Positions 1-11,192 of a DNA stretch of 64,000 nt are shown piece after piece (the first letter of the stretch is position 1; the number at the start of each line of letters is the position of its first letter). The stretch covers positions 1 through 64,000 of the forward strand of contig NC_011886.1 of the NCBI RefSeq assembly GCF_000022025.1. The letters run 5' to 3'. The notes under the pieces were generated by a model. That model did no database searches. It was not told the DNA's origin and saw nothing but the letters and a program-made list of their open reading frames with translations. The translations under genes were made by a program, and so were the position numbers. This DNA is from Pseudarthrobacter chlorophenolicus A6. GTDB taxonomy: Bacteria; Actinomycetota; Actinomycetes; Actinomycetales; Micrococcaceae.

Positions 1-99
1 TTATCCACAAGCAGTTTCCCAGCTATCTTCTAGGCTTTTCATCCCCTAGAGTGGCTCAGTAGCCGATTATCCACGGACTGTGCATAACCCTGTGGATGA
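1..99. promoter_or_regulatory. DnaA boxes upstream of dnaA
   Basis: A perfect box TTATCCACA occupies 1-9. One-mismatch boxes follow at 67-75 (TTATCCACG) and, inverted, at 91-99 (TGTGGATGA). The spacing and the position just before dnaA fit autoregulation of dnaA and the left part of a bipartite origin. The region continues to the left of the window, so the full box set cannot be seen. Confidence 0.7.
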
Positions 100-176
100 A
101 GCTGGGCCAGCATCTTGGTTCCGGGGCCGGGGCTGCAGGTAATGCAGGGCAAAGCAAGTTTTGAGGGAACCGATTG

Positions 177-1598
177 ATGACAGTAGACGAAGCCAACCAC
201 GCCAATACTGTCGGAAGTTCCTGGCGGCGGGTCATCAGCCTGCTGGAGAACGACCACCGGGTAACACCGCGCCAGCGTGGCTTTGTCATCCTCGCCCAGG
301 CCCAGGGCCTGATCGGATCCACCCTCCTGGTTGCCGTTCCCAATGAACTCACCCGCGAGGTGCTGCAGACGCAGGTCAAGGATGCCTTGGACGACGCCCT
401 GCATAACGTCTTCTCCGAGGACATCAGGTGTGCCATTGACGTCGACACCGATCTGGTTCCCATCCACAAAGAGCCTGAGCCTGTGGTTGAACCTGCCTAC
501 GCGCAGGACCAGCTGATCGAGCAGAAGCCGCAGCCCATGCTGCCGAGCACCTCCCACGAATTTGGCCGCCTCAACCCCAAGTACGTTTTCGACACGTTCG
601 TGATCGGTTCATCCAACCGTTTCGCCCATGCCGCCGCCGTCGCCGTCGCCGAAGCCCCTGCCAAGGCCTACAACCCGCTGTTCATCTATGGCGACTCCGG
701 CCTCGGCAAGACGCACTTGCTGCATGCGATCGGGCACTACGCCCGCCGGCTCTACAGCGGTATCCGGGTTCGGTACGTAAATTCCGAAGAGTTCACCAAC
801 GACTTCATCAACTCGATCCGCGACGATGAGGGCGCCAGCTTCAAGACCACATACCGGAACGTGGACGTCCTGCTCATTGACGACATCCAGTTCCTCGCCG
901 GCAAGGACCGGACCCTGGAAGAGTTCTTCCACACCTTCAACTCGCTGCACAACAACAACAAGCAAGTGGTGATCACCTCCGACCAGCCGCCCAAACTGCT
1001 TGCCGGCTTCGAGGACCGGATGAAGTCACGCTTTGAGTGGGGCCTGTTGACGGACATCCAGCCCCCCGAACTGGAAACCCGGATCGCCATCCTCCGCAAA
1101 AAAGCCCTCAGTGAAGGACTGTCCGCGCCGGACGACGCGCTGGAGTACATCGCATCCAAGATCTCCAGCAACATCCGCGAACTTGAGGGCGCGCTGATCC
1201 GCGTCACCGCATTCGCCAGCCTGAACCGGCAGCCCGTGGATGTTGCCCTCGCCGAAATGGTCCTGAAGGACCTCATCACGGATGACGGCGCCCAGGAAAT
1301 CACCTCCGGCCAGATCCTGCAGCAAACCGCGGACTACTTCAAGCTCAGCATGGAGGAGCTCTGCAGCAAGTCCCGGACCCGGACGCTGGTCACCGCCCGG
1401 CAAATTGCCATGTACCTCTGCCGCGAGCTGACGGACATGTCCCTTCCCAAGATCGGCCAGGAGCTCGGCGGCCGCGATCACACCACAGTCATCCACGCGG
1501 ACCGGAAAATCCGTGAACTGATGGCAGAGCGGCGTGTGATCTACAACCAGGTCACGGAGCTGACCAACCGCATCAAGCAGCAGCAGCGCGACTCCTGA
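177..1598 (+). CDS. dnaA: Chromosomal replication initiator DnaA
   Basis: Initiator ATPase that binds DnaA boxes, melts the origin and recruits the replicative helicase. The 473-residue protein has the usual four-part layout: an N-terminal interaction domain, a variable linker (about 95-130), an AAA+ core with Walker A GDSGLGKT near residue 172 and Walker B LLIDDIQ near 232, and the C-terminal DnaA-box reader with [11 protein letters not shown] near 431. ATG at 177 is preferred over the adjacent in-frame TTG at 174 because GAGGGA at 163-168 is then well spaced. It is the first gene of the conserved dnaA-dnaN-gnd-recF-gyrB-gyrA block. Confidence 0.98.
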   Translation: MTVDEANHANTVGSSWRRVISLLENDHRVTPRQRGFVILAQAQGLIGSTLLVAVPNELTREVLQTQVKDALDDALHNVFSEDIRCAIDVDTDLVPIHKEPEPVVEPAYAQDQLIEQKPQPMLPSTSHEFGRLNPKYVFDTFVIGSSNRFAHAAAVAVAEAPAKAYNPLFIYGDSGLGKTHLLHAIGHYARRLYSGIRVRYVNSEEFTNDFINSIRDDEGASFKTTYRNVDVLLIDDIQFLAGKDRTLEEFFHTFNSLHNNNKQVVITSDQPPKLLAGFEDRMKSRFEWGLLTDIQPPELETRIAILRKKALSEGLSAPDDALEYIASKISSNIRELEGALIRVTAFASLNRQPVDVALAEMVLKDLITDDGAQEITSGQILQQTADYFKLSMEELCSKSRTRTLVTARQIAMYLCRELTDMSLPKIGQELGGRDHTTVIHADRKIRELMAERRVIYNQVTELTNRIKQQQRDS

Positions 1599-2126
1599 TC
1601 CCCGCCTCTATACCTTATTAACAGGTGCATGTGGATAAGCCTGTGGATACTTAAGGGGACAAGCGCAATTAATGGGCTTAAAACCCTTAAGGCGTCTGTG
1701 GATCGTTAAAAACAGGCCTCTGCGTTGTCCCCATCCACACCCTGTTTAAAACCCAGTTAACTCACAGTCCGTGAACAGGGCTTAACCGCGGATCTCCGCC
1801 GCGAGACGGGGTTATCCACAGTTTCCACAGCAGTTATTAACACTACGAATCCCAAAAAATTGAAAATCCCTCAAACAACAAGATCCTTCCCCTCGCTCCG
1901 TGCAGGGACCATCGGCCCCCTGAAGGGGCCGGGGAGGTTTTGGGGGATGGGTTAATCCCGGATCTTCCGGCTAAGCTGTCAGCAGCGCTCCCATCCCCGG
2001 GTTTTTGTGTGGTTTCCGTTCAGCACGGACCATGCACCTGCCGGAATCGGGTGCAACATTTTCCGGAATCGCCCCTGCGGAGGTTCCGGCCTACTTGGCA
2101 GCAGCAATGAAAGGCGGCATCCCTCC
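1599..2126. other. dnaA-dnaN intergenic region, putative oriC
   Basis: Gene-free 528 bp at the usual actinobacterial oriC position. Perfect DnaA boxes lie at 1630-1638 (inverted) and 1812-1820. Weaker boxes are at 1642-1650, 1697-1705, 1731-1739 and 1821-1829. An AT-rich stretch at about 1831-1885 could be the unwinding element, and it contains AGTTATTAAC (1832-1841), a motif found again inverted in the box cluster near 17 kb. Only two perfect boxes is a modest count for an actinobacterial origin. Origin function is inferred from position and boxes. Confidence 0.7.
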
Positions 2127-3251
2127 GTGAAGTTCAGAGTCGATCGGGACGTCCTGGCAGAAGCCGTTACCTGGACAGCCCGCTCGTTGTCTCCGCGGCC
2201 GCCAGTGCCTGTCCTCTCCGGCCTTCTCCTCAAGGCGGAAGCCGGAACCGTCAGCCTTTCGAGTTTCGATTACGAGACGTCAGCGCGCCTCGAGATCACT
2301 GCCGACATCCGTGACGAAGGCACCATCCTGGTCTCCGGCCGCCTTCTTGCGGATATCTGCCGCAGCCTGCCTTCGGCCCCGGTCGACGTCGAAACCGACG
2401 GCAACAAGGTCACCCTCACCTGCCGCCGAAGCAGCTTCCACCTCGCCACCATGCCCGAGGCCGAATACCCGCCTCTTCCCGCACTTCCCGCCATCAGCGG
2501 CACCGTTCCCGGTGATGCGTTTGCCCAGGCCGTTTCCCAGGTGATCATTGCCGCCAGCAAGGACGACACCCTGCCCATCCTCACCGGGGTGCGCATGGAA
2601 ATCGAGGACGACCTCATCACCCTCCTGGCTACCGACCGCTACCGGCTCGCGATGCGCGAGGTACCGTGGAAGCCCGTCACTCCCGGCGTCTCCACCAGTG
2701 CGCTGGTCAAGGCCAAAACACTCAACGAAGTAGCCAAAACGCTGGGCAACAGTGGCGACATCAGCCTGGCACTGTCCGATGACGACACCCGCCTGATTGG
2801 CTTTGAAAGTGGAGGGCGCACCACCACGTCCCTGCTGGTGGACGGCGATTACCCGAAGATCCGGTCGCTTTTCCCGGAATCCACGCCCATCCACGCCACG
2901 GTCCAAACCCAGGAACTCGTGGAAGCAGTCCGCCGTGTGTCGCTGGTGGCTGAACGCAACACTCCGGTCCGCCTGGCGTTTACTGCCGGTCTGCTAAACC
3001 TGGATGCCGGCACCGGCGAAGACGCCCAGGCGTCCGAGGAACTCGAAGCGCAGCTGTCCGGAGACGACATCACCGTGGCGTTCAACCCTCACTACCTGGT
3101 GGAAGGCCTCAGCGTGATCGAAACCAAGTTCGTGAGGTTCTCCTTCACCTCGGCGCCCAAGCCTGCCATGATCACCGCCCAGGCTGACGCTGACGGCGAG
3201 GACCAGGATGATTATCGCTACCTGGTGATGCCAGTTCGGCTCCCCAACTAG
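2127..3251 (+). CDS. dnaN: DNA polymerase III beta subunit (sliding clamp)
   Basis: Ring-shaped processivity clamp that tethers polymerase III and other repair and replication factors to DNA. The 374-residue length is typical, with three repeated clamp folds and the characteristic C-terminus ending in YLVMPVRLPN. GTG at 2127 is chosen because the family N-terminus KFRVDRDVLAEAV starts here; the 40 codons open upstream (from 2007) have no family resemblance. A purine-rich stretch GAAAGG near 2109 can serve as ribosome binding site. Confidence 0.97.
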   Translation: MKFRVDRDVLAEAVTWTARSLSPRPPVPVLSGLLLKAEAGTVSLSSFDYETSARLEITADIRDEGTILVSGRLLADICRSLPSAPVDVETDGNKVTLTCRRSSFHLATMPEAEYPPLPALPAISGTVPGDAFAQAVSQVIIAASKDDTLPILTGVRMEIEDDLITLLATDRYRLAMREVPWKPVTPGVSTSALVKAKTLNEVAKTLGNSGDISLALSDDDTRLIGFESGGRTTTSLLVDGDYPKIRSLFPESTPIHATVQTQELVEAVRRVSLVAERNTPVRLAFTAGLLNLDAGTGEDAQASEELEAQLSGDDITVAFNPHYLVEGLSVIETKFVRFSFTSAPKPAMITAQADADGEDQDDYRYLVMPVRLPN

Positions 3252-3359
3252 TCCCCATTGGCTCCGAGCCTTCACAAGCTCAGTCCGGGGCCCTCGCCAA
3301 CGGGGCCCACCCATCGGCTCCCAGCCACCGCCACCCAACCGCGCAGAAAAGAGACTCAC

Positions 3360-4244
3360 GTGCACATCGGACTGATCGGCCTTGGCAAAATGGGATTCAA
3401 CATGCGCGAGCGGCTGCGCAATGGCGGCATCGAGGTCACGGGTTATGACCGGAACCCCGACGTGACCGATGTGGCTACGGTCGATGATCTCCTGGCCGCA
3501 GTGCCTGCACCGCGGCTGATCTGGGTGATGGTTCCCGCCGGCGCAGTCACGGATGCTGTCATCACCGAACTCGCAGGCAAGCTGGACCAGGGCGACTTGG
3601 TGATTGACGGTGGAAACTCCCGCTTCACCGAGGACCAGAAACATGGTGAACTCCTCGCAGGAAAGGGCATTCGTTTCGTGGACTGCGGTGTTTCCGGCGG
3701 CGTCTGGGGCCTGCAGAACGGCTATGGGCTGATGGCCGGCGGCGACGCTGCGGATGTGGACCTGGCCCTGCCGGTCTTCGATGCCCTGCGTCCGGAAGGT
3801 GACCGCGCGGACAGCTTCGTCCACGTGGGCGGCGTCGGCGCGGGCCATTACGCCAAGATGGTCCACAACGGCATCGAGTACGGCCTGATGCAGGCATACG
3901 CCGAGGGGTACCAGCTGCTCGCTTCCAAGGACATCATCAGCGACCTTCCCGGTACTTTCCGGGCCTGGCAGAAAGGTACGGTTGTCCGCTCGTGGCTGCT
4001 CGACCTGCTGGTCAAGGCCCTGGAAGAGGATCCCGGCCTGCAGAATATCGATGACTACGTGGAGGACTCCGGCGAAGGCCGCTGGACCGTTGAGGAAGCA
4101 ATCGCCAATGCCATCCCGGCTCCCGCGATCACCGCAGCGCTTTTCGCCCGTTTTGAGTCCCGTGAGGACAGCTCACCTGCCATGAAGATGGTGTCCGCAC
4201 TCCGGCATCAGTTTGGCGGGCACGCCACCCGTCCCGCCAAGTAG
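3360..4244 (+). CDS. gnd: 6-phosphogluconate dehydrogenase, decarboxylating, short type
   Basis: Oxidises 6-phosphogluconate to ribulose 5-phosphate and CO2 in the pentose phosphate pathway. At 294 residues it is the short (about 300 aa) bacterial form rather than the 470 aa form. The N-terminal Rossmann motif GLGKMGFNM is at residues 7-15. The conserved CGVSGGVWGLQNG and HNGIEYGLMQAYAEG motifs follow. GTG at 3360 gives the family start VHIGLIGLG; the frame open from 3258 adds unrelated residues. Placement between dnaN and recF is common in this family of Actinobacteria and has no obvious mechanistic link to replication. Confidence 0.95.
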   Translation: MHIGLIGLGKMGFNMRERLRNGGIEVTGYDRNPDVTDVATVDDLLAAVPAPRLIWVMVPAGAVTDAVITELAGKLDQGDLVIDGGNSRFTEDQKHGELLAGKGIRFVDCGVSGGVWGLQNGYGLMAGGDAADVDLALPVFDALRPEGDRADSFVHVGGVGAGHYAKMVHNGIEYGLMQAYAEGYQLLASKDIISDLPGTFRAWQKGTVVRSWLLDLLVKALEEDPGLQNIDDYVEDSGEGRWTVEEAIANAIPAPAITAALFARFESREDSSPAMKMVSALRHQFGGHATRPAK

Positions 4245-4289
4245 CACCCACCGGGGACCGCCGCTGTCCCCAGAATTGTCGAAGCCCGC

Positions 4290-5498
4290 GTGTATCTGGA
4301 ACACCTCTCCCTGACCGATTTCCGCAGCTACGCCCAGGTGGACCTTGTCCTCAGCCCCGGCGTCACCGTACTGGTGGGCTACAACGGCATCGGTAAGACC
4401 AACCTGATGGAGGCCATCGGTTACCTGGCCACGCTGAGTTCCCACCGGGTCAGTTCCGACGGCCCGCTCCTGCGGTTCGGCACCGAACGCGCCCTGGTGC
4501 GGGCGAGGCTGGTGCGCAATGGCCAGACCACCGTGCTGGAACTGGAAATAAACGCCGGCAGGGCCAACCGCGGCCGCATCAACCGCAGCAACCCGGTGCG
4601 GGCGCGGGACCTGCTGGGCATCTGCCAGACGGTGCTCTTTGCGCCCGAAGATCTTGCCCTGGTCAAAGGGGATCCGTCCAACCGCCGCAGGTTCCTTGAC
4701 GAACTGCTCGCCAGCCTGGTTCCGCACCATGCTGCAACCCGCAGCGACTACGACCGCGTGCTCAAACAGCGCAACGCCCTGCTGAAGTCGGCCCGCGCCG
4801 GGCGGGTGACCGCCGCCCACGAAGCCACCCTCGATGTGTGGGACCAGCACATGGCGAAGGCCGGCGCGGAGCTCCTCCACGCACGGCTCGAACTGGTGGA
4901 GCTCCTCCGGCCCCACCTTGCCCGCGCCTATGCGGAGCTGACCGATGCGTCCAAGCCGGCTGATGCCATCTACCGGTCCACACTGCAGAACCAGATGGAC
5001 GACGACGGCGCATCGTTGGGTGCCACGGGCCGGCCGGGGCCGGGGGACGCGGCCGCTGCCGAAGATTTGCGCGGACTCAGCATTGAGGAGTTGACCCAGC
5101 GCTATGTCCGCGCGTTTGGCGAGTCACGGAAGAAGGAGCTCGAGCGAGGCATCTCGCTGGTGGGTCCGCACCGCGACGATCTTGAACTGGTGCTGGGACA
5201 GGCACCCGCCAAGGGTTATGCATCCCATGGTGAAACCTGGTCCATGTGCCTTTCCCTGCGGCTGGCGTCCTACTACGTCATGCTTGACGATGCCCGTACC
5301 GGCGGCTCCGCCCCCATCCTGATCCTTGACGACGTTTTTGCCGAGCTGGACGTCCAGCGGCGGCGTAAACTGGCCGCTATAGTGTCCGGCGCGGAACAGG
5401 TCCTGGTGACCGCCGCCGTCGACGCCGATATCCCGGAGGAACTGTCCGGACGGCGGGTGAAAGTAGTCCCGGGAGGCATCGATGAGCAGGGAGAGTGA
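4290..5498 (+). CDS. recF: DNA replication and repair protein RecF
   Basis: SMC-like ATPase that helps load RecA at single-strand gaps behind stalled forks. The 402-residue protein has Walker A GYNGIGKT at residues 30-37. The ABC-type signature region (SLVGPHRDDLELVL) and the Walker B segment ILILDDVFAELD lie in the last quarter. It starts at GTG 4290 (VYLEHLSLTDFRSY), which matches the family N-terminus. Its last 17 bases overlap the following DUF721 gene, so the two are probably translationally coupled. Confidence 0.97.
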   Translation: MYLEHLSLTDFRSYAQVDLVLSPGVTVLVGYNGIGKTNLMEAIGYLATLSSHRVSSDGPLLRFGTERALVRARLVRNGQTTVLELEINAGRANRGRINRSNPVRARDLLGICQTVLFAPEDLALVKGDPSNRRRFLDELLASLVPHHAATRSDYDRVLKQRNALLKSARAGRVTAAHEATLDVWDQHMAKAGAELLHARLELVELLRPHLARAYAELTDASKPADAIYRSTLQNQMDDDGASLGATGRPGPGDAAAAEDLRGLSIEELTQRYVRAFGESRKKELERGISLVGPHRDDLELVLGQAPAKGYASHGETWSMCLSLRLASYYVMLDDARTGGSAPILILDDVFAELDVQRRRKLAAIVSGAEQVLVTAAVDADIPEELSGRRVKVVPGGIDEQGE

Positions 5499-6039
5499 CG
5501 TCGGCGGGCTGCAACCCGGGCGGGATCCCGACCAGATCGATGCTCCGCAGGCCGCGCTCAACCGGATGCGCGAAGCCGCCGCCGCCCGTGGCGAGATCCG
5601 CCGCAAGGCGCAGCGGCCCGGACAACAAAAGACCAGGGGCAGCATCCGGGACACCCGCGGGTTCAGCCAGTTCCATGCCACAGGCCGCGATCCGTTGGGG
5701 CTGGGCAAAGTGGTGGGGCGTCTGGTGGCCGAGCGGGGCTGGACATCGCCGGTGGCTGTCGGTTCCGTCATGGCCGAATGGGCCACCCTCGTGGGGCCGG
5801 AAATCTCTGCACATTGCACTCCGGAAAGCTTCACCGACACCACCCTGCACGTGAGGTGCGATTCAACAGCCTGGGCCACCCAGCTGCGGCTCCTCAGTGC
5901 CAGCCTGCTGGAGAAATTCAGGGTGGAACTGGGAGACGGCGTGGTCACCAGCATCCAGGTTCTGGGCCCCTCGGCGCCCAGTTGGCGCAAGGGCGGCAGG
6001 AGTGTCAACGGGCGCGGACCGCGGGATACCTACGGATAG
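5482..6039 (+). CDS. DUF721 / DciA-family protein
   Basis: 185 residues. The N-terminal 60 are charged and low-complexity. The DUF721 core spans about residues 65-170 (GLGKVVGRLVAERGW, then EWATLVGPEISAHCTPES and the STAWATQLRLLS helix). DUF721 proteins of the DciA group act as loaders or operators of the replicative helicase DnaB in bacteria lacking DnaC/DnaI. That role here is inferred from the family and from the location between recF and gyrB. ATG 5482 lies inside recF, with GGGAGGC at 5471-5477 as ribosome binding site. Confidence 0.85.
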   Translation: MSRESDVGGLQPGRDPDQIDAPQAALNRMREAAAARGEIRRKAQRPGQQKTRGSIRDTRGFSQFHATGRDPLGLGKVVGRLVAERGWTSPVAVGSVMAEWATLVGPEISAHCTPESFTDTTLHVRCDSTAWATQLRLLSASLLEKFRVELGDGVVTSIQVLGPSAPSWRKGGRSVNGRGPRDTYG

Positions 6040-6421
6040 CCCGGCGCCAATCCCTTGATAATCGGCCTGCGGCCGTGTAGGCGCCTGCAAGGGCTGGAGC
6101 CTGTATAGGCACCAAGAGGCGGTTCCTTTAGGGCGCCCTAGGCGGGGCCAGCGGCCTGCCATAGGCACACGGCACCGCGTCCACGCCCCTGGAATGCGGG
6201 GATATGGGGCGCTTCGCGGTAGAATTGTTGCAGATAACTGGGCGCGGGTGAGACGTTGACTGAGTCCGTTTTCCGCGCACTCCGGTCCGCGGTCTGCGGC
6301 TCCCCACAACGTCAACAAGTCACCGGCGCCATAAGTTTGTGCCTGTTGGCAGGTGACTTCCTGTATTTCCCAGGGGAGGAACCGGCCGGCCATCATCGAG
6401 AACGAGGAGTCGACAGCGCCT
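6040..6421 (+). other. Intergenic region upstream of gyrB
   Basis: About 380 bp without a supported gene. An in-frame open stretch from 6353 to the gyrB start lacks family similarity. A TAGAAT hexamer at 6220-6225 is a possible -10 element, but no convincing -35 partner is visible. GAGGAG at 6404-6409 is the probable gyrB ribosome binding site. DNA gyrase promoters are often supercoiling-responsive, but nothing in this sequence shows it directly. Confidence 0.4.
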
Positions 6422-8509
6422 GTGGCTAACGACAATACAGATATTCTGGCAGTTGACCCCGCAGCCGGCGATGCCGGCGGTCCTGACGCAACGGCGGAAG
6501 CGGCCACCCCACGGGAGTACGGCGCCAGTGACATCACTGTCCTCGAAGGCCTGGAAGCGGTGCGCAAGCGCCCCGGCATGTACATCGGTTCCACCGGCCC
6601 GCGCGGCCTCCACCACCTGGTCTACGAAGTGGTGGACAACTCGGTCGATGAAGCGCTGGCTGGCTACTGCAGCCACATCGAGATCGTCCTGCAGGCCGAC
6701 GGCGGCGTCAAAGTGGTGGATGACGGCCGCGGTATTCCCGTGGATATGCACCCCACCGAGCACAAGCCCACGGTTGAAGTGGTCATGACCATCCTGCACG
6801 CCGGCGGTAAGTTCGGTGGCGGCGGTTATGCAGTATCCGGCGGCCTCCACGGCGTTGGTATTTCCGTGGTGAACGCCCTTTCCAGCCGGGTGGATACAGA
6901 GGTCCGCCGGCAGGGGCACGTCTGGCGGATGTCCTTCGCCAACGGCGGCAAGCCCCAAGGCAGCCTGGTCCAGGGCGAGGAAACGGAACGCACCGGAACC
7001 ACGCAGACCTTCTACCCCGATGCGGAGATCTTCGAAACCACCGAGTTCGATTTTGAAACACTCCGCGCACGCTTCCAGCAGATGGCCTTCCTCAACAAGG
7101 GCCTGCGCATCACCCTTACCGATGAGCGCGCGGCCACCGAGGAAGAAGCCGACGCCGATCCGGACCTGGACGGCATGGTCACCGAAGGCGAAATCAACGC
7201 CGAGCACCGCACGGTCGTGTACCAGTACGACGAAGGCCTGCTGGACTACGTCAAGCACCTGAACTCCGGCAAGAAGGTCGATGTGGTCCACGAGGACGTC
7301 ATCGCTTTCGAAACGGAGGACAAGGACCGCAAGATCGCGCTGGAAATGGCGATGCAGTGGACGAATGCCTACTCCGAGAGTGTCCACACCTACGCGAATA
7401 CCATCAATACCCACGAAGGCGGCACCCACGAAGAGGGTTTCCGCGCTGCCATGACGTCCCTTGTCAACCGTTACGCCCGGGAAAAGGGCATCATCAAGGA
7501 AAAGGACGACAACCTCACCGGAGACGACATCCGTGAGGGACTGACGGCCGTCATTTCGGTGAAGCTCTCCGAGCCGCAGTTCGAAGGCCAGACCAAGACG
7601 AAGCTCGGCAACTCCGAGGTCAAGGGCTTCGTCCAGCGTGTAGTCACGGACGGCCTGGGTGACTGGCTGGAACGCAACCCCGGCCCGGCCCGCGATGTCA
7701 TCCGGAAGGCCATCTCGGCCGCCCAGGCACGCATGGCAGCACGGAAGGCCCGCGACAACGCCCGGCGGAAGAGCCCGCTGGAATCCTTCGGCATGCCCGG
7801 AAAGCTCTCCGACTGCTCGTCCAAGGACCCGGAAAAGTGCGAGGTCTACATTGTGGAGGGTGACTCCGCAGGCGGTTCCGCCAAGCGCGGCCGCAACCCC
7901 GAGACCCAGGCGATCCTTCCGTTGCGCGGCAAGATCCTCAACGTAGAACGCGCGCGCCTTGATAAGGCCCTTGGCAACGCCGAAGTGCAGTCCATGATCA
8001 CGGCTTTCGGCACGGGTATCGGCGAGGACTTCGACCTCGCCAAGCTGCGGTACCACAAGATCGTGCTGATGGCCGATGCCGATGTTGACGGCCAGCACAT
8101 CACCACACTGCTGATGACGCTGCTGTTCCGCTACATGCGGCCCCTGATCGAGAACGGCTACGTTTACCTTGCGCAGCCCCCGCTGTACCGAATCAAGTGG
8201 TCCAACGCCCCGCACGACTACGTCTACAGCGACCGCGAACGCGACGCCAAACTGGTCTCCGGCCAGGCAGCCGGCCGCCGCATCCCCAAGGACAACGGCA
8301 TCCAGCGTTACAAGGGCCTCGGTGAAATGGACTACACGGAACTGTGGGACACCACCATGGATCCGGACAACCGGACACTGCTCCAGGTCACCATGGACGA
8401 CGCCCTCGCAGCCGACCAGATCTTCTCGGTGCTGATGGGCGAAGACGTGGAGTCACGGCGCAACTTCATTCAGCAGAACGCCAAGGACGTCAGGTTCCTC
8501 GATATCTAG
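6422..8509 (+). CDS. gyrB: DNA gyrase subunit B
   Basis: ATPase subunit of gyrase, which introduces negative supercoils with GyrA. 695 residues. The GHKL ATPase domain comes first ([39 protein letters not shown]). Then come the transducer domain and the TOPRIM domain with [14 protein letters not shown] near 479, [10 protein letters not shown] and the metal-binding [12 protein letters not shown] 6422 (VANDNTDIL) is chosen because a GAGGAG site precedes it and this N-terminus is typical of the genus. A start at 6353 would add 23 residues without family similarity. Confidence 0.96.
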   Translation: MANDNTDILAVDPAAGDAGGPDATAEAATPREYGASDITVLEGLEAVRKRPGMYIGSTGPRGLHHLVYEVVDNSVDEALAGYCSHIEIVLQADGGVKVVDDGRGIPVDMHPTEHKPTVEVVMTILHAGGKFGGGGYAVSGGLHGVGISVVNALSSRVDTEVRRQGHVWRMSFANGGKPQGSLVQGEETERTGTTQTFYPDAEIFETTEFDFETLRARFQQMAFLNKGLRITLTDERAATEEEADADPDLDGMVTEGEINAEHRTVVYQYDEGLLDYVKHLNSGKKVDVVHEDVIAFETEDKDRKIALEMAMQWTNAYSESVHTYANTINTHEGGTHEEGFRAAMTSLVNRYAREKGIIKEKDDNLTGDDIREGLTAVISVKLSEPQFEGQTKTKLGNSEVKGFVQRVVTDGLGDWLERNPGPARDVIRKAISAAQARMAARKARDNARRKSPLESFGMPGKLSDCSSKDPEKCEVYIVEGDSAGGSAKRGRNPETQAILPLRGKILNVERARLDKALGNAEVQSMITAFGTGIGEDFDLAKLRYHKIVLMADADVDGQHITTLLMTLLFRYMRPLIENGYVYLAQPPLYRIKWSNAPHDYVYSDRERDAKLVSGQAAGRRIPKDNGIQRYKGLGEMDYTELWDTTMDPDNRTLLQVTMDDALAADQIFSVLMGEDVESRRNFIQQNAKDVRFLDI

Positions 8510-8561
8510 GACATAGCTCCTATATTCGACAACCGACATATACCTGAAACGGAAAAACATA

Positions 8562-11192
8562 ATGAGTGACGAAACACGCGAGAACCCGGCCACCGACGCC
8601 GGGAATCCGGAGACCGTTCTTGAAGGCGATGTGCTGATTGACCGTGTGGAGCAGGTGGACCTGCAGACGGAAATGCAGCGGTCCTACCTGGACTACGCCA
8701 TGGCCGTCATCGTGGGACGAGCCCTCCCGGACGTCCGGGACGGACTCAAGCCCGTGCACCGCCGCGTTCTCTACGCGATGTTCGACGGCGGCTACAGGCC
8801 TGACCGTTCGTTCAACAAGTGTGCCCGCGTGGTGGGTGAGGTCATGGGCCAGTACCACCCGCACGGTGACACCGCGATCTACGACGCCCTGGTCCGCCTC
8901 ATCCAGGACTGGACCATGCGGTACCCGCTGGCCCTCGGCCAGGGCAACTTCGGCTCGCCGGGCAACGACGGCGCGGCCGCCCCCCGTTACACCGAAACCA
9001 AGATGGCCCCCCTGGCCATGGAGATGGTGCGGGACATCGACGAGGAAACCGTCGACTTCCAGGACAACTACGACGGCAAGAACCAGGAACCCACCATCCT
9101 GCCGGCCCGTTTCCCCAACCTGCTGGTCAACGGATCCTCGGGTATCGCCGTCGGCATGGCCACCAACATTCCGCCGCACAACCTGCGCGAAGTGGCGGAC
9201 GGCGTGCAGTGGTACCTGGCCAATCCGGCAGCCACCCGCGAGGAGCTGCTGGAGGAACTCCTTCGCCGCGTGAAGGGACCGGATTTCCCCACCGGCGCCA
9301 CCATCCTCGGCCACAAGGGCATCGAGGATGCATACCGTACGGGCCGCGGCTCGGTCACCATGCGTGCCGTGGTCAATGTCGAGGAGCTGCAGAACCGCAC
9401 CTGCCTGGTGGTCACCGAACTGCCGTACCAGGCCAACCCGGACAACCTGGCCATCAAGATCGCCGAACTGGTCAAGGACGGCAAGATCCAGGGCATTGCC
9501 GACCTCCGCGATGAGACGTCCGGCCGTACCGGCCAGCGCCTGGTCATTGTCCTCAAGCGCGACGCCGTAGCCAAGGTTGTACTGAACAACCTCTACAAGC
9601 ACACGGAACTGCAGAGCAACTTCTCGGCCAACATGCTGGCCATCGTGGACGGCGTCCCGCGTACCCTGAGCCTGGATGCCTTCATCCGGCACTGGGTTAC
9701 GCACCAGATGGACGTCATTGCACGCCGGACCCGCTACCGCCTGCGCAAGGCCGAAGAGGAAGCGCACATCCTGCGGGCGCTGCTGAAGGCACTGGACATG
9801 CTGGACGAGGTCATCGCCCTGATCCGCGCTTCCAACACCACCGAAGCAGCCCGCGACGGCCTGATGGAACTGCTGGACATCGACGAACTGCAGGCCCGGG
9901 CCATCCTGGACATGCAGCTGCGGCGCCTGGCAGCACTGGAACGCCAGAAGATCCAGGACAGGCACTCCGAACTCGAAGCCCTGATTGCCGAATACAACGC
10001 GATCCTCGCTTCCGAAGAGCGCCAGCGCGAGATCATCAGCACCGAGCTGGGCGAAATCGTGGACAAGCACGGCGACGACCGCCGCACCAAGATCCTCATG
10101 GGTTTCGACGGTGACATGTCCATGGAAGACCTCATCCCCGAAGAGGAGATGGTGGTAACCATCACCCGCGGCGGCTACGTCAAGCGGACGCGGAGCGACA
10201 ACTACCGTTCCCAGCAGCGCGGTGGCAAGGGCATCAAGGGTGCCCAGCTGCGGGGCGACGACGTGGTGGAACACTTCTTCGTCACCACCACGCACCACTG
10301 GCTCCTGTTCTTCACCAACCTGGGCCGGGTCTACCGCGCCAAGGCTTATGAGCTGATGGAAGCCGGCCGCGATGCCAAGGGCCAGCACGTGGCCAACCTG
10401 CTGGCTTTCCAGCCCGATGAGCACATCGCCCAGGTGCTGGACCTGAAGGACTACCAGCAATCGCCGTACCTGGTGCTGGCCACCAAGCGGGGGCTGGTGA
10501 AGAAGACCAGGCTGGAGGACTACGACACCAACCGCTCCGCCGGCGTCATCGCCATCAACCTGCGCGACGGCGACGAACTGGTCTCCGCCCAGCTGGTCTC
10601 GGAGACCGACGACCTGTTCCTGGTATCCCGCATGGGCCAGTCCATCCGCTTCACCGCCACTGACGATGCGCTGCGCCCCATGGGACGCGCCACATCCGGC
10701 GTTACCGGCATGAAGTTCCGCGAGGATGATGAACTGCTGGCCGCCGATGTTGTCACCGACGGTTCCTTCGTGTTCATCGTGACCGAGGGCGGCTACGCCA
10801 AGCGCACCGCCGTGGAGGAATACCGCCTTCAGGGCCGCGGTGGCCTGGGCATCAAGGTTGGCAAATACCAGGAAGAACGCGGGCACCTGGTGGGCGCCCT
10901 GATCGTCCAGGAAGAGGATGAAGTCCTGGTGGTCATGGAGGGCGGCAAGGTTGTCCGTTCCTCCGTCGCCGGGGTCCCTGCAAAGGGACGCGACACCATG
11001 GGCGTCATCTTTGCCAAGCCGGACAAGAACGACCGCATCATCGAGGTTGCCCGCAACAGCGAACGTGGCCTCGAGGACGAAGAATCAGCAGAGGATGACG
11101 TAACGTTGGCTGAAGAATCACCGGCCTTTGTGTCAGAGGACGCCTCGGGCGACGCTGAGCCGAACGACGACAACACGGAGGTAACCGAGTGA
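8562..11192 (+). CDS. gyrA: DNA gyrase subunit A
   Basis: DNA breakage-reunion subunit of gyrase. 876 residues. The catalytic tyrosine is Tyr143 in APRYTE. The quinolone-interacting region reads [12 protein letters not shown], with Thr104 and Asp108 at the positions equivalent to E. coli Ser83 and Asp87. The C-terminal beta-pinwheel has six blades of the YxKRT type and a GyrA box [10 protein letters not shown]. The acidic tail is typical of actinobacterial GyrA. It lies 52 bp after gyrB and overlaps the next gene by 4 bp (GTGA), so gyrB-gyrA-DUF3566 probably form one operon. Confidence 0.98.
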   Translation: MSDETRENPATDAGNPETVLEGDVLIDRVEQVDLQTEMQRSYLDYAMAVIVGRALPDVRDGLKPVHRRVLYAMFDGGYRPDRSFNKCARVVGEVMGQYHPHGDTAIYDALVRLIQDWTMRYPLALGQGNFGSPGNDGAAAPRYTETKMAPLAMEMVRDIDEETVDFQDNYDGKNQEPTILPARFPNLLVNGSSGIAVGMATNIPPHNLREVADGVQWYLANPAATREELLEELLRRVKGPDFPTGATILGHKGIEDAYRTGRGSVTMRAVVNVEELQNRTCLVVTELPYQANPDNLAIKIAELVKDGKIQGIADLRDETSGRTGQRLVIVLKRDAVAKVVLNNLYKHTELQSNFSANMLAIVDGVPRTLSLDAFIRHWVTHQMDVIARRTRYRLRKAEEEAHILRALLKALDMLDEVIALIRASNTTEAARDGLMELLDIDELQARAILDMQLRRLAALERQKIQDRHSELEALIAEYNAILASEERQREIISTELGEIVDKHGDDRRTKILMGFDGDMSMEDLIPEEEMVVTITRGGYVKRTRSDNYRSQQRGGKGIKGAQLRGDDVVEHFFVTTTHHWLLFFTNLGRVYRAKAYELMEAGRDAKGQHVANLLAFQPDEHIAQVLDLKDYQQSPYLVLATKRGLVKKTRLEDYDTNRSAGVIAINLRDGDELVSAQLVSETDDLFLVSRMGQSIRFTATDDALRPMGRATSGVTGMKFREDDELLAADVVTDGSFVFIVTEGGYAKRTAVEEYRLQGRGGLGIKVGKYQEERGHLVGALIVQEEDEVLVVMEGGKVVRSSVAGVPAKGRDTMGVIFAKPDKNDRIIEVARNSERGLEDEESAEDDVTLAEESPAFVSEDASGDAEPNDDNTEVTE

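Noticed and set aside
2007..2126. Forty-codon N-terminal extension of dnaN
   Set aside because: No similarity to clamp proteins; the GTG at 2127 gives the exact family start.
4253..4271. GGGGAC/GTCCCC hairpin between gnd and recF
   Set aside because: The 6-bp stem is too short and has no T-tract; gnd and recF are only 45 bp apart.
6320..8215. A 631-codon open frame on the minus strand opposite gyrB
   Set aside because: High-GC antisense shadow of gyrB with no family similarity or ribosome binding site.
8868..8885. Thr at the GyrA position equivalent to E. coli Ser83 as a sign of quinolone resistance
   Set aside because: Thr, Ser and Ala all occur naturally here in Actinobacteria, and Asp at the 87 position is intact, so resistance cannot be inferred.
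8520..10886. A 788-codon open frame opposite gyrA
   Set aside because: Antisense shadow of gyrA; composition is what codon bias of a GC-rich gene produces on the other strand.
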